NCBI RefSeq assembly: GCF_030291135.1
Contig: NZ_CP127409.1
Location: 3,452,422-3,516,421 of the forward strand
Reading direction: 5' to 3'
DNA: 64,000 nucleotides
DNA from: Rhodanobacter thiooxydans
Lineage (GTDB): Bacteria; Pseudomonadota; Gammaproteobacteria; Xanthomonadales; Rhodanobacteraceae
Shown here: piece by piece, positions 1-9,032 of the stretch
How the letters are laid out: each line of letters starts with the position of its first letter
How positions within the stretch are numbered: position 1 is the stretch's first letter
Notes under the pieces: generated by a model
Seen by the model: only the letters and a program-made list of their open reading frames with translations
What the model was told of the DNA's origin: nothing
Databases searched by the model: none
Made by a program: the position numbers and the translations under genes

Positions 1-186
1 CGACTAAGTGACCTCATTGAAGAGCGCTTTCACACACGAAAATTCCAGATTCTTAAGGACGAAGAACTCCAGGAATACATCGAAGAGCTCATGCTGTCAG
101 GTGTCGTGGTGATCGAGCCCGAATTTCTGGATGACTCGCGGTCCTACCGCATTCTCATAAGAATTATTCCGCGGAGTGCTCAATGA
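1..186 (+). CDS. C-terminal end of an upstream protein of a recombinase triplet (partial)
   Basis: The window opens inside an open frame that encodes 61 residues before its TGA stop. The stop overlaps the ATG of the next gene as ATGA, so the two are probably translationally coupled. The residual sequence is acidic and hydrophobic (contains EELQEYIEELMLSGVVVIEP) and has no motif that identifies it. Because the third gene of the string is a tyrosine recombinase, this is probably the first member of a recombinase/accessory/recombinase triplet. That assignment is inference from context; the catalytic part would lie outside the window. Confidence 0.5.
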   Translation, partial: RLSDLIEERFHTRKFQILKDEELQEYIEELMLSGVVVIEPEFLDDSRSYRILIRIIPRSAQ

Positions 187-737
187 GCGTCTCCCGCAGC
201 GAAGCGAACGCCGCATCGGTGATTGCGCTCGTAGATTTGTTGACGAAAGTCATTGCCAAACCAGGTGATCACCTGAACAGTGCGAGTCTCAACCATGCCA
301 TAACGTCCCAAGGTGCCCTCGCAGCGTATGAGAGTCTTGAGCTCGGGATACGCCGAGCGAGTCTCAACACACAAAAGAAGGCCTGTGATTTTTGTTTGGG
401 TGGTTTTGCGGTGCTTGACTCTTTGCGGCGTAGAGCACGCGAGTCCATCGCGAGCGCGAAGACTCAGGCTCGCCATAGTGGGAAACGTACAAAGGAAGGG
501 CTACTTTTGCGTGTTACTGAGCAAGAGCAGGAGATCCAGCTGCTTTTGGAAGACTTGCAACTTCTACAGCGCGCTTTTGAGCGCCGGTCTATGCAGGCGC
601 GAAGTTACGCTGAGAGTTCAAAAATGCCATCCATCATTGCGCTTTGTCGAGCTGAACAACGCGAGATCGACACCGGACTTGATCTAAGGCGAAAGGTATT
701 TGAAGCATCCAATGTAAGACCCATCGTGCGCCCGTGA
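183..737 (+). CDS. Accessory protein of recombinase triplet, Tn554 TnpC-like (tentative)
   Basis: A 184-residue protein whose start overlaps the upstream stop (ATGA) and whose stop overlaps the downstream GTG start (GTGA), so it is the middle gene of a coupled three-gene string. No catalytic recombinase residues are visible. The middle (about residues 90-140) is rich in Lys, Arg, Glu, Gln and Leu with heptad-like spacing (EQEQEIQLLLEDLQLLQRAF), suggesting a coiled coil. Small coiled-coil proteins of this kind accompany tyrosine recombinases in Tn554-like elements. The family assignment is inference; the gene itself is well supported by its overlaps. Confidence 0.65.
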   Translation: MSVSRSEANAASVIALVDLLTKVIAKPGDHLNSASLNHAITSQGALAAYESLELGIRRASLNTQKKACDFCLGGFAVLDSLRRRARESIASAKTQARHSGKRTKEGLLLRVTEQEQEIQLLLEDLQLLQRAFERRSMQARSYAESSKMPSIIALCRAEQREIDTGLDLRRKVFEASNVRPIVRP

Positions 738-2182
738 GCATGCAGAAGCATAAGTTGTACCGCCTTACCTCGGACTCGTGGAAGTTGCCACTCTACGTCG
801 ACGACCACGGCGCACTGACTACCGTCGCCGCGATCGATATACCTTTGATCCTGTGGCCCGACGGACGCTGGTGCCATATCGGTAACGCTTATATGTTGCG
901 GCTCTTCGAACGCGGTTTGTCTCGACGCAATCGCGGAGGGACGCTCTTTACCTATGCGACGAACATTAGTCACCTTCTACGGCTTCTGTACCAGCGCCGC
1001 ATTGCACCGGAAGATCTTTCGGACAATCAGTTCACTGCGTTTGTGCATTCTCTTCTAGAAGAGCGCACGGTTGCGGAGCCAAACATGCCATTGCGGGATG
1101 CCAACACCGTATTGGCAATTGGTCGTGCTTCGTTGGACTTTCTAGCGTTCGTGGCGACACGGATCGACGATACCAGCCTCTTGGGGCCAAACGGACGGAT
1201 ACATGCTGAGCTGAAAGAAGCCAAGCTGTGGAGCACTTCTGATGGGACCGGGCGCAGCAGAACCGTCCGATTTTGGCACCATGCAAGCTTTCCCACTCCC
1301 GACCCAAGGACGGTCGTTTTACCTATCAGTGCCGTGTCCATCTCCAAGTTGCGTGATTCCGTTGACACCATCAGCACAAGCCATTTTTTGCGAAAGCGTC
1401 GTTATGTATTGATCAAACTTCTCGAAATCACGGGTGGTCGGCGATCGGAAGTGGCTGCGTTGACGGTCGATTCGATTCGGAGAGCCTCCCGCATGCATGA
1501 CCCAATGCTCAGGATCATCACTGTAAAGAAAGGGGGAGGTCGCGCGGCCGAACGCCTTCTGCCTATCTCCCACCATGATGTCGCCTCCGTATTGGAGTTC
1601 ATTGAAGTCAATCGCAGCCGAATCATACGAAAAACATGTGGGACGACGGGTGATACAGGCGTTTTGCTCATCAGCGAAAGGACCGGTAGGCCGCTTGAGG
1701 CGCCCACGATCACGAAGGAAATTCACACTCTAGCCAAGGCAGCAGGGATAGCGGTGAAGGTCTGCCCTCACATGTTTCGGCACCGCTTCATCACCAAACT
1801 CTTCGTGTGGCTCATCAATCAGCACAACATCGAGAACGAAGACTCGTTCCGTCGGCTGCTCCTTGACGGTAACGCCATGCGTGAAAAGGTACGCCAATGG
1901 ACGGGTCACGCGAATCTCGCATCACTCGATACTTACATTCACATGGCTTTTGATGAAGCCGCGAACTTCGGCAAGGTCGAGACCGCAGTTAACCTTCGGA
2001 GAGTTGTAGAGTCCTTCCGTGGAACCGTCGAGCAAACGGCCAACGAAATGCACAATGCGATGAAAAATAGGGAGTCGACATTGCACATTGCAGAGTCATT
2101 TACGCATCTTCTTCGCGAGTTCGTGATTGATCTAGAGAAAGCCGTCGACGTCAGCCAACCATCGGGAAGCACTCAAGGGTGA
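734..2182 (+). CDS. Tyrosine-type site-specific recombinase/integrase
   Basis: A 482-residue phage-integrase-family protein. The catalytic set is readable in the C-terminal half: Arg I in GGRRSEVAAL, the HxxR box in HMFRHRFI, the late His in WTGHANLASL, and a Tyr nucleophile in the following SLDTYIH. A long insert separates HxxR from WTGH. The N-terminal half carries a SAM-like core-binding region (RNRGGTLFTYATNISHLLRLL). The start is a GTG overlapping the preceding stop; an ATG six bases on is also possible. It is the last gene of the triplet and the likely mobilising enzyme of the island that follows. Its attachment site is not visible. Confidence 0.88.
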   Translation: MSMQKHKLYRLTSDSWKLPLYVDDHGALTTVAAIDIPLILWPDGRWCHIGNAYMLRLFERGLSRRNRGGTLFTYATNISHLLRLLYQRRIAPEDLSDNQFTAFVHSLLEERTVAEPNMPLRDANTVLAIGRASLDFLAFVATRIDDTSLLGPNGRIHAELKEAKLWSTSDGTGRSRTVRFWHHASFPTPDPRTVVLPISAVSISKLRDSVDTISTSHFLRKRRYVLIKLLEITGGRRSEVAALTVDSIRRASRMHDPMLRIITVKKGGGRAAERLLPISHHDVASVLEFIEVNRSRIIRKTCGTTGDTGVLLISERTGRPLEAPTITKEIHTLAKAAGIAVKVCPHMFRHRFITKLFVWLINQHNIENEDSFRRLLLDGNAMREKVRQWTGHANLASLDTYIHMAFDEAANFGKVETAVNLRRVVESFRGTVEQTANEMHNAMKNRESTLHIAESFTHLLREFVIDLEKAVDVSQPSGSTQG

Positions 2183-2310
2183 CCATGCTGGACGGTGCGA
2201 TATTCGCGTAAACAATCATTCGCGCATGTGCTTCCTCTGAGAAGACGATGACACTACGACGTCGGAATCACTGATGTCCCGAAGTGTTCGGCGATTCCCG
2301 GGAATGTCAG

Positions 2311-2634
2311 TCAGTGACTTCCTTTTGCAGACAACGTGAGCAATCGCTTACGAGCCGTGGATGTCAGCCTATGAAAATTAGCGATGAGCATGGCCAGGTC
2401 ATCGTCTTCAGCAAAGAAATAAGCAACAGGCATGCCTAGAGCTTGACCTAGCTTGCTGAGGGTGTTCGTGTCGGGTGCGTGCTTGCCGCGCTCATATTGA
2501 TTGATTCGCGGTGATGCTACTGCAGGATCCATACCAGCTTGGATGCCGAGTTCTCGCTGAGATATACCCACGGCCAAGCGCGCTTCTTTCAAGCGAGCAG
2601 CCAGAACGACTTCCTTTTTACCTCCGCGAGCCAT
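2311..2634 (-). CDS. XRE-family helix-turn-helix regulator
   Basis: A 107-residue DNA-binding protein. Residues about 12-68 form a Cro/CI-type helix-turn-helix (LKEARLAVGISQRELGIQAG, then INQYERGKHAPDTNTLSKLG), followed by an ALGMPVAYFF segment typical of small XRE repressors. It lies convergent to the recombinase gene and divergent from the gene at 2912, so it may control either the mobile element or the orphan HEPN-type gene. Its ligand and operator cannot be deduced. Base composition is lower in GC than the metal genes downstream, in keeping with the flanking mobile segment. Confidence 0.85.
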   Translation of the reverse strand: MARGGKKEVVLAARLKEARLAVGISQRELGIQAGMDPAVASPRINQYERGKHAPDTNTLSKLGQALGMPVAYFFAEDDDLAMLIANFHRLTSTARKRLLTLSAKGSH

Positions 2635-2911
2635 CCGATGAATCTGCCCTGTTGTGATCTAGGGACAGCTTCGGAGTCGCAGGCTCAACTGGATACTAAG
2701 AGTTCCTTAGTAATGCTCGTCACAGTTTCATGGGTGCGAGATCATGGTGGCGCTCCACGCGTGGAGACCACCTCCCTGTCCTTTTTTGTGAAGGGTCGAA
2801 CGCGATCACTGCGTTTGGCCAATTCGGACACGGCGAACACAATGGCCGCGGTGATGAGATATTTGGAATGATCCGTATATTTTTCATACTCAACGCCCAG
2901 GGCTGTAACCC

Positions 2912-3916
2912 ATGACGACTCGCACGGCCACGCCCGAACCCGCCGATAGCCATCATTACTCGTGGGTGGCTTTCCTTCGCGATACCCTCGATTTCTTCGT
3001 TTGCGCCTTGAAGTACTACGAGGAGTTGTTGTCCTTGGAGGCCGCCGAAGTCGAGGCCGATCCGCACTTGAAGGCTTTTTTCACTGAAGAGATCCGGCAG
3101 GAGATTCGTTTCGATCGAGGTCGACGCGAAGTCACGCGCACCCGCCAGTGGCTCGAAGAAAGCTTGGCCAAGTCCACCGACAAATTCGATTGCGACCTCA
3201 GTCTCGAACATGGAACGGTGCGCTACCTGAAGTCGGTCGGGCTGCTCTATCTAGGCTTCCTCAAGCAACGACGAAACGCGCTTTCGAGCAAACCCAATGT
3301 GACCACCCATCTCCTATCGGCATTGGATCGACAGATCACCTTGCGCGAAGAGCAGTTAGCCACTCAGGGGATCTTTGCCAGGGCCTCGGTGATGCGGCTC
3401 CTGGTTGAGCAGGAACAGTTGACCGCCGTCGAACAAGAAGGGGATAGGCCCCAGGATCAGTCCGTAACACACGCCCGACGGCCGAAGCCGGTCATGATCG
3501 ATTCCATCGAGATCCTCGATACCGAACTCAAACGGCGCTGCCTGGATCTGTTCAATCAATTCGAAGAATCCGGTCAGTCCGAACGACACGATACGGTTGT
3601 GACCGAGGCAACCCGCATTCTGGAGCATCGTCTGCGTACGTTGACCCGATCCACCGATGCCGCCACCGGCGCCGATCTGGCCGCCCGCGCCTTTGCGGGT
3701 GGGACGCCGGCGATCCGCGTCAGCGATATCCAGGGAGAGCAGGATGCGGTCCACCTGCTGTATCGAGGCGTGTTTGGCTTCATTCGGAACCAAGTGCACC
3801 ACAAATTGCTGTCCGACCTGGCACCCGAACGTGTGGTGCAGATTCTGGGTCTGATCGACTATCTGCTGTACGTGGCGAATACCGGCGTCCCATCGGAAGG
3901 TAAAGAAGTGTCATAA
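2912..3916 (+). CDS. Ymh/TIGR02391-like protein with HEPN-type R-x4-H motif
   Basis: A 334-residue soluble protein with no signal peptide. The N-terminal 170 residues are helical and charged and were not recognised. The C-terminal part, ending LLYRGVFGFIRNQVHHKLLS, resembles the Ymh family (TIGR02391). It carries an Arg292-Asn-Gln-Val-His-His motif matching the R-x4-6-H signature of HEPN domains, which are often ribonucleases in toxin-antitoxin and defence systems. It stands between the XRE gene and the iron permease with no obvious cognate nucleotidyltransferase. Domain assignment is by eye; enzymatic activity is inference. Confidence 0.65.
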   Translation: MTTRTATPEPADSHHYSWVAFLRDTLDFFVCALKYYEELLSLEAAEVEADPHLKAFFTEEIRQEIRFDRGRREVTRTRQWLEESLAKSTDKFDCDLSLEHGTVRYLKSVGLLYLGFLKQRRNALSSKPNVTTHLLSALDRQITLREEQLATQGIFARASVMRLLVEQEQLTAVEQEGDRPQDQSVTHARRPKPVMIDSIEILDTELKRRCLDLFNQFEESGQSERHDTVVTEATRILEHRLRTLTRSTDAATGADLAARAFAGGTPAIRVSDIQGEQDAVHLLYRGVFGFIRNQVHHKLLSDLAPERVVQILGLIDYLLYVANTGVPSEGKEVS

Positions 3917-3999
3917 CAATCGTGATGTGCTGCCTCATACGCGCGAGGCGCTGCCCAATTTGATCTATGCAATCTCTCAAGGACGAGTATCATTTGCCA

Positions 4000-5985
4000 A
4001 TGATAACGAATCGTATTCGCAGTATTTTACGCAGCTTTTCCATAGCCGCCCTTCTCCTGTTCGGCATGACTGCCTTTCCGGTCATGGCTCAGGACGCGAT
4101 GACCTCGGTTCCGCAAACTTGGCAGATGCTCGACTACCTGGCGACCGATTACGCGGGGGCAGTGAAGGATGGCGCTGTGATCAGTACCTCCGAGTACGCC
4201 GAGATGCGGGAGTTCACGGCGACGGCGCGATCCCGTATCGCCGCTCTGCAACCGACCGCGGCCACGCCTTTACTATTGAAGCAGGCCGATACGTTGGTGA
4301 TCTCGGTCGAGGCCAAAGCGCCGCCCGCTCAGGTGGCGACACAAGCACATGCGTTGGCCGACGCGTTGCTGCAGGCGTACCCCGTGCCGACCGCACCGGA
4401 ACACGCTCCCGATCTGGCGCGCGGGGCTATGCTCTATCAAAACCAGTGCGCTGCCTGTCATGGCGTCACCGGACACGGTGACGGGCCCGCTGGCCTGCAA
4501 CTGTCGCCCCGTCCGGTGAACTTCACCGATCAAACGCGGGCAGATCAACGCAGCGCGCTGTCGTTGTATGAGGTGATCAGCCAAGGCGTGGAAGGCACGC
4601 CGATGGCAAGCTACGCGCAGCAACTCTCTTCCGATGACCGTTGGGCGCTGGCGTACTACGTAGGTTCGCTGGCTTACGCCAAGGAAGCGGTCGCCGGTGC
4701 CGATACCTGGCAACATGACACCGCCGCGCGAGCGCAGATCGCCGACTTGAAGGAGCTGTCGCGTGCGCGTGTCGCGCAGCTGACACCCACCCTCGGTGCG
4801 GAGCGTGCCCGGACGATCGTGGGTTATGTGCGGGCTCACCCTGACGTCATCCAGCAGCAGGCCTTGGCGGGTATTCCTCTGGCGCGGGCGCGACTGGCGG
4901 CGAGCCTGACGGCTTACCGTGCTGGTGCGAAGACACAGGCCACCCAACTGGCGCTGTCGGCTTACCTCGATGGGGTGGAACCGGTCGAACCGCAACTCAA
5001 TGCGCGTGACGGCGCGTTGCGCGCCCAGCTCGAAACGGCGATGGGCGCTTATCGCAGCGCATTGTCGGGTAACACGCCCATGGCGTCGGTGGTAAAACAG
5101 GCCGATGCTGTCGACGGTCTGTTGGTACGCGCGCAGGAAGTCACCGCCGATGCGGCGGGCGATGCGGCTGCCATCTTCTTGGGCGCCTTCACCATCCTGG
5201 TTCGCGAGGGTCTGGAAGCCCTGCTGGTCGTGGTCGCACTGCTCGCCTTCCTGCGCAAGGCCGCGCGACCCGAAGCGCTGCGCTACGTGCATGCCGGCTG
5301 GAGCCTCGCACTGGTCGCCGGCGGGATCACTTGGGCGATCGCCAGCTATGCGATTTCCATCAGCGGTGCCGGTCGTGAATTGACCGAAGGGCTGTCGTCG
5401 CTGTTTGCGGCGTTCGTGCTGCTCGGGGTCGGTCTGTGGATGCACCAGAAGAGCATCGGCGGTCGCTGGCAGGCGTATCTGAAGGAAAAGATGGCGGCCG
5501 CGCTCAACCGACGTTCGGCGTGGTTCCTGTTTGGGCTGGCCTTCATCTCGGTGTACCGCGAGGTGTTCGAAAGCATCCTGTTCTACGCCGCACTGTGGAA
5601 CGACGGCCAGGAAGTGTGGCTACTCGGCGGCATCGCCGCCGGTGCGGCAGTGCTGGGGCTGATCGCCTGGGTGCTGCTGCGCACCAGCCGGCGGCTGCCG
5701 ATCGGCACATTCTTCTCCGCCAGTTCGGCGCTGATCGCTGTGCTCGCCATCGTGTTGACTGGCAAGGGTATCGCCGCCCTGCAGGAGGCCGGATGGGTCG
5801 CGGTGGGCGTCGCGCCGGTGCCGCATATCGAACTGCTGGGTATCTATCCGACCTGGCAATCCTTGCTGGCCCAGTTGACGATTCTGGTGCTGCTGGCGGT
5901 CGGATTCGTGTTCAATATCCGTCGTGGCCGTCAACCATCGGCGTCGGCCACCACCACCAAGGAAGTTCTCCCCGATGCAGAGTGA
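4000..5985 (+). CDS. Cytochrome c/FTR1-type iron permease fusion
   Basis: A 661-residue membrane protein predicted to import iron. A signal peptide (MITNRIRSILRSFSIAALLL) precedes a cytochrome c module with haem motif Cys150-Ala-Ala-Cys-His154. An Ala-rich helical region follows, then the FTR1 permease with its two RExxE iron-binding motifs, REGLE at residue 402 and REVFE at residue 520, in separate membrane helices. Known FTR1 permeases pair with an oxidoreductase; here the haem domain is fused. The start at 4000 was preferred over an ATG at 3967 because it gives a clean signal peptide and has AAGGA upstream, though the spacing is long. The gene is followed closely by a CDF-like gene. Confidence 0.9.
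   Translation: MITNRIRSILRSFSIAALLLFGMTAFPVMAQDAMTSVPQTWQMLDYLATDYAGAVKDGAVISTSEYAEMREFTATARSRIAALQPTAATPLLLKQADTLVISVEAKAPPAQVATQAHALADALLQAYPVPTAPEHAPDLARGAMLYQNQCAACHGVTGHGDGPAGLQLSPRPVNFTDQTRADQRSALSLYEVISQGVEGTPMASYAQQLSSDDRWALAYYVGSLAYAKEAVAGADTWQHDTAARAQIADLKELSRARVAQLTPTLGAERARTIVGYVRAHPDVIQQQALAGIPLARARLAASLTAYRAGAKTQATQLALSAYLDGVEPVEPQLNARDGALRAQLETAMGAYRSALSGNTPMASVVKQADAVDGLLVRAQEVTADAAGDAAAIFLGAFTILVREGLEALLVVVALLAFLRKAARPEALRYVHAGWSLALVAGGITWAIASYAISISGAGRELTEGLSSLFAAFVLLGVGLWMHQKSIGGRWQAYLKEKMAAALNRRSAWFLFGLAFISVYREVFESILFYAALWNDGQEVWLLGGIAAGAAVLGLIAWVLLRTSRRLPIGTFFSASSALIAVLAIVLTGKGIAALQEAGWVAVGVAPVPHIELLGIYPTWQSLLAQLTILVLLAVGFVFNIRRGRQPSASATTTKEVLPDAE
4001..4019. promoter_or_regulatory. 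Imperfect inverted repeat resembling a Fur box
   Basis: The segment GATAACGAATCGTATTC is an imperfect palindrome (GA--ACGA-TCGT--TC) similar to Fur operators and lies at the very start of the iron-permease gene. A location inside the first codons is unusual but can work as a roadblock if transcription starts just upstream. The match is weak and was found by eye. Confidence 0.25.
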
Positions 5986-5997
5986 AGGCGATACGGC

Positions 5998-6621
5998 ATG
6001 AGTGAGTGTGGCTGCCATACGCAAGCGACCAACGAAGCGGAACGCCGGATCCTTCGCCTCGCCTTGGGACTTAATACCACCATGTTCGTGGTCGGCATCG
6101 TCGTCGGTCTGATCGCCCAATCGATGGGATTGATCGCCGACTCGCTGGATATGCTGGCCGATGCGAGTGCCTACGGCATCGCCCTGATGGCGTGGGCGCG
6201 CAGCGCGAGCTTCAAGGCCTCGGCGGCACAACTGAGCGGAACGCTGCTGTTGGTCTTGGGGCTGGGTGTCTTGCTCGGTGTCGCGTGGCGCCTTGTGGTG
6301 GGAAGCCATCCCGAGGGCGCATGGATGATGGGTATCGCCTTTGTGGCTCTCGTTGTCAACGCCACCGTGCTGCGATTGCTGGAACGCTTTCGTCATGGCG
6401 AGGTGCATTTGCGAGCGACCTGGCTGTTCACCCGGGTCGATGTCATCGCGAACCTGGCGGTAATCGTTTCCGGCGTACTGGTGCTCCTTTTGCACAGCGC
6501 CGTGCCTGATCTGGTGATCGGTGCGGCCATCGCGTGCTACGTGCTGAAGGAGGCGCTGGGCATTCTGCGCGAAGCAAAGGAAGCGCGGGTTGCAGCCCGC
6601 GAATCGATTGTCAAACCATGA
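5998..6621 (+). CDS. Short CDF-family cation transporter
   Basis: A 207-residue integral membrane protein of the cation diffusion facilitator superfamily, lacking the usual C-terminal cytoplasmic domain. It starts with a cysteine/histidine-rich tail (MSECGCHTQ). The TM2 metal motif is present as LDMLADAS (D-x3-D). At the TM5 site, where a His-x3-Asp is usual, the sequence reads FTRVD, so the His is replaced by Phe. It begins 12 bases after the iron permease and its stop overlaps the start of the PAP2 gene (ATGA), so the three genes form an operon. Likely export of a divalent metal; the ion is not predictable from sequence. Confidence 0.82.
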   Translation: MSECGCHTQATNEAERRILRLALGLNTTMFVVGIVVGLIAQSMGLIADSLDMLADASAYGIALMAWARSASFKASAAQLSGTLLLVLGLGVLLGVAWRLVVGSHPEGAWMMGIAFVALVVNATVLRLLERFRHGEVHLRATWLFTRVDVIANLAVIVSGVLVLLLHSAVPDLVIGAAIACYVLKEALGILREAKEARVAARESIVKP

Positions 6622-7187
6622 CCTCTCCGGTGTTAGGTCTTGGCTCGGTGCTGTATGCCGTTGACCTTCGACTGTTCCACGCCATCCATCCGTCCATACC
6701 GCCGTCGCCCGCGATGCTGCATCTGGCGCGAGGTCTGGCCGATGGGCCGCTGATCCTGACCGCCACTCTCCTTGGGACGATGCTGATGTTTCCTCGGTGG
6801 TCGATGCGCTCGATCGCCCTGAAGGCGGTGGCTGTCGCTGCGGCGGCACTACTCCTAAACCTGGTCATTGGCGCCGTCTGGGATCGAGCGCGCCCCTTCG
6901 TGGCCGGTGTCGGCCAAGCATGGATTTTCCATGCGGCGACCGGCAGCTTTCCCAGCGACCATCTAACCGTGCAGTGGGTGGTGGCCGGCATACTGCTGCT
7001 GAATCAACGCAGCCGAGTTTGGGGCATCGGGATCGCACTGCTTGGTCTGCCCATGGCATGGGCACGCATCTACCTGGGCGTGCATTATCCCGGCGATATG
7101 CTGGGAGCCCTCGCGATGGGTGGGCTGGTCATGCTGAGTGGCTGGGCTGTGGTTGCGAGCCAGCCCCACGCCGTCCAACGGCGGTGA
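6618..7187 (+). CDS. PAP2-superfamily membrane phosphatase
   Basis: A 189-residue membrane protein with the three-part PAP2 signature: DRARPF, then SFPSDH (the usual PSGH box), then ARIYLGVHYPGD, which supplies the catalytic His and Asp. Such enzymes dephosphorylate undecaprenyl pyrophosphate, phosphatidic acid or related lipids at the periplasmic face. The ATG at 6618 overlaps the stop of the upstream CDF gene and was preferred to an upstream in-frame ATG at 6534 that would lie within that gene. Its role beside metal transporters is unclear; lipid-linked stress or polymyxin-like resistance is conceivable but unsupported. Confidence 0.85.
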   Translation: MTSPVLGLGSVLYAVDLRLFHAIHPSIPPSPAMLHLARGLADGPLILTATLLGTMLMFPRWSMRSIALKAVAVAAAALLLNLVIGAVWDRARPFVAGVGQAWIFHAATGSFPSDHLTVQWVVAGILLLNQRSRVWGIGIALLGLPMAWARIYLGVHYPGDMLGALAMGGLVMLSGWAVVASQPHAVQRR

Positions 7188-7400
7188 CCACGTAGCTGCG
7201 CATACTGTCGCTGCCTTCCACCGTGGCCAGCGGCGCCTGCGGCGCACGCGATCGCCCAGGTTCACCGGCATCGCAAGCACAATGACGTGCGCAGGCTTGA
7301 GACAGGACGGCGGTTCCCGTCGCAGCCACGCCACGCCGACGGGGAGTCGTCGCGTGGAAGCGGCACCGGGCGCGCGGTTTGGCAAAGCGACTGTGTGAGG

Positions 7401-8309
7401 TCAAACCTTTTGCGGCTCCTCGCACCCCAGCCCGCACGACGTTGTTTCGACCTGCAGCGTCACGTGATGGATGTCGAAGCGCGCTTCCAGCATCTGCGCC
7501 AGCCGGAGCCGCAGAGCCTCCGCGTCTGATGCGTCGCCATCCATGATCACATGCGCCGCCATCGCCGAACGCGTGCTGCTGAGCGCCCATACGTGCACAT
7601 CGTGCAGCGCAGCCACGCCCGGAGTGGCCAGCATTTCGGCGCGGACCCGTTCGGTATCGACGTCACGAGGCGCCCCCTCCATCAGGACATTCCCTGCCTC
7701 TCGCAGCAGGATCCATGTTCGCGGCAATACCCACAGACCAATCAACACGGCGATGATGGGATCGGCGATGTAGAAGCCGGTGAACTTGATGATCAACGCA
7801 CCGATGATTACGCCAACCGAACCGAGCATGTCGGCCCAAACTTCCAGATACGCACCTTTCACATTGAGGCTTTCACCGCTGCCGGCATTGAGCAATCGCA
7901 TCGAGATGAGGTTGATCACCAGCCCCAGCACCGCGATCACCAGCATGCCGGTGGAGGCCACCGACGGCGGTTCGCTGAAGCGCCGCACCGCCTCCCACAA
8001 GATGTAGCCGGCGACGAGGAACAACAGGCCACCGTTGACGAGTGCGCCGATGGCTTCCATGCGCGCGTAACCATAGGTGCGTTTCGCATCGGGGGGACGT
8101 CGTGCCAGGCGCACGGCGGTCAGCGAGATCGTCAGCGCGATCACATCGGTCGCCATGTGTGCCGCGTCCGACAGCAAGGCCAAGCTGTTGATAAGCAGAC
8201 CGCCGATAATCTCGGCGACAAGGAACATACTGGTCAGGCCGAGTGCCCACCACAGGGGCGTCTCGTGCTTGACCCCCGTACCCACGTGATTGTGCCCGGT
8301 ACTCATCAT
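7401..8309 (-). CDS. czcD: CzcD-type cation diffusion facilitator
   Basis: A 302-residue CDF exporter with six membrane helices and a C-terminal cytoplasmic dimerisation domain (HDVHVWALSSTRSAMAAHVIM). The metal-binding residues are in LLSDAAHMATD (H-x3-D, TM2) and AYLEVWADMLGS (E-x3-D, TM5), the arrangement seen in CzcD/ZitB zinc, cobalt and cadmium exporters. It ends with a Cys-containing tail (ETTSCGLGCEEPQKV). The start was placed at 8309, where GGAGACAG precedes ATG and the ATGA overlaps the stop of the upstream CDF-like gene. The symbol reflects family resemblance, not proven substrate. Confidence 0.88.
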   Translation of the reverse strand: MMSTGHNHVGTGVKHETPLWWALGLTSMFLVAEIIGGLLINSLALLSDAAHMATDVIALTISLTAVRLARRPPDAKRTYGYARMEAIGALVNGGLLFLVAGYILWEAVRRFSEPPSVASTGMLVIAVLGLVINLISMRLLNAGSGESLNVKGAYLEVWADMLGSVGVIIGALIIKFTGFYIADPIIAVLIGLWVLPRTWILLREAGNVLMEGAPRDVDTERVRAEMLATPGVAALHDVHVWALSSTRSAMAAHVIMDGDASDAEALRLRLAQMLEARFDIHHVTLQVETTSCGLGCEEPQKV

Positions 8310-8926
8310 CTGTCTCCGTTCGCGTAGCTGCACCACGCCATGCGGAACACCCGCCATGCCGAGCGCAGAAACATCAGCAACAACGCTGACGCAACCAGCA
8401 GATCGGGCCATCCTGCGCTGAACAGGCCGACGCCAGCGGCGGCGGCCAGCACGGCGATACCTTCGAACACGTCATTGCGCGAGCACTCCCACGCCGAAGC
8501 CATATTGACGTCGCCTTTGCGGTAAGGCAGCAGCAGGCGCAGACATGCGACATTGGCGGCCAGGTTCAGCAAGGCGGCGATTCCGATCGCCTCGAAGATC
8601 GGCACGCCCGGATGCAGGAGACGCCAGCCAATCTGGATGGCGACCGCGATCGCAGCGCCGAGAATCAACGCGCCCTTGAACAGCGCCACCCGGGCTTTCG
8701 CGTGACCACTGGCACCAATAACCGCAAGACTCAAGAGGTAGGTGAGCGCATCGCCCAGATTGTCCAACCCGCCGGACAGCAGCGACGACGAACCGCTGTA
8801 GATCGCCGCGGCCAGCATCATCGTGAAGGTAGCGAGGTTGATCGCCAGAACGCTCATCAATACTCGACGCTGCCGCGCCTGCAATGCCGCAATATCGATG
8901 GTGGTGGCACAACACGTATCAGTCAT
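8306..8926 (-). CDS. Short CDF-family cation transporter
   Basis: A 206-residue membrane protein starting MTDTCCATT, related to CDF exporters but without their C-terminal cytoplasmic domain. TM2 keeps a D-x3-D pair (GLDNLGD), while the TM5 position that is normally His-x3-Asp reads CSRND, so Cys replaces His. It is the first gene of a two-gene operon with the CzcD-type gene (ATGA overlap). Thiol-bearing substitutions hint at a soft metal such as Cd or Hg, but this is inference. It resembles the short protein at 5998 in length and architecture. Confidence 0.8.
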   Translation of the reverse strand: MTDTCCATTIDIAALQARQRRVLMSVLAINLATFTMMLAAAIYSGSSSLLSGGLDNLGDALTYLLSLAVIGASGHAKARVALFKGALILGAAIAVAIQIGWRLLHPGVPIFEAIGIAALLNLAANVACLRLLLPYRKGDVNMASAWECSRNDVFEGIAVLAAAAGVGLFSAGWPDLLVASALLLMFLRSAWRVFRMAWCSYANGDR

Positions 8927-9032
8927 GAGCCGGTAACCCGATGGCTTGTATGCATGCTTCAGGCATTGGAATCCCTCATTGCGGCGGCAACTCTACGCGG
9001 CCGCCGCCGTGTTATGAAATGACACCGATGCA

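Noticed and set aside
7188..7400. Possible gene between the PAP2 and CzcD-type genes
   Set aside because: Only short Arg/Thr-rich frames without ribosome sites; taken as a convergent intergenic region with nothing recognisable.
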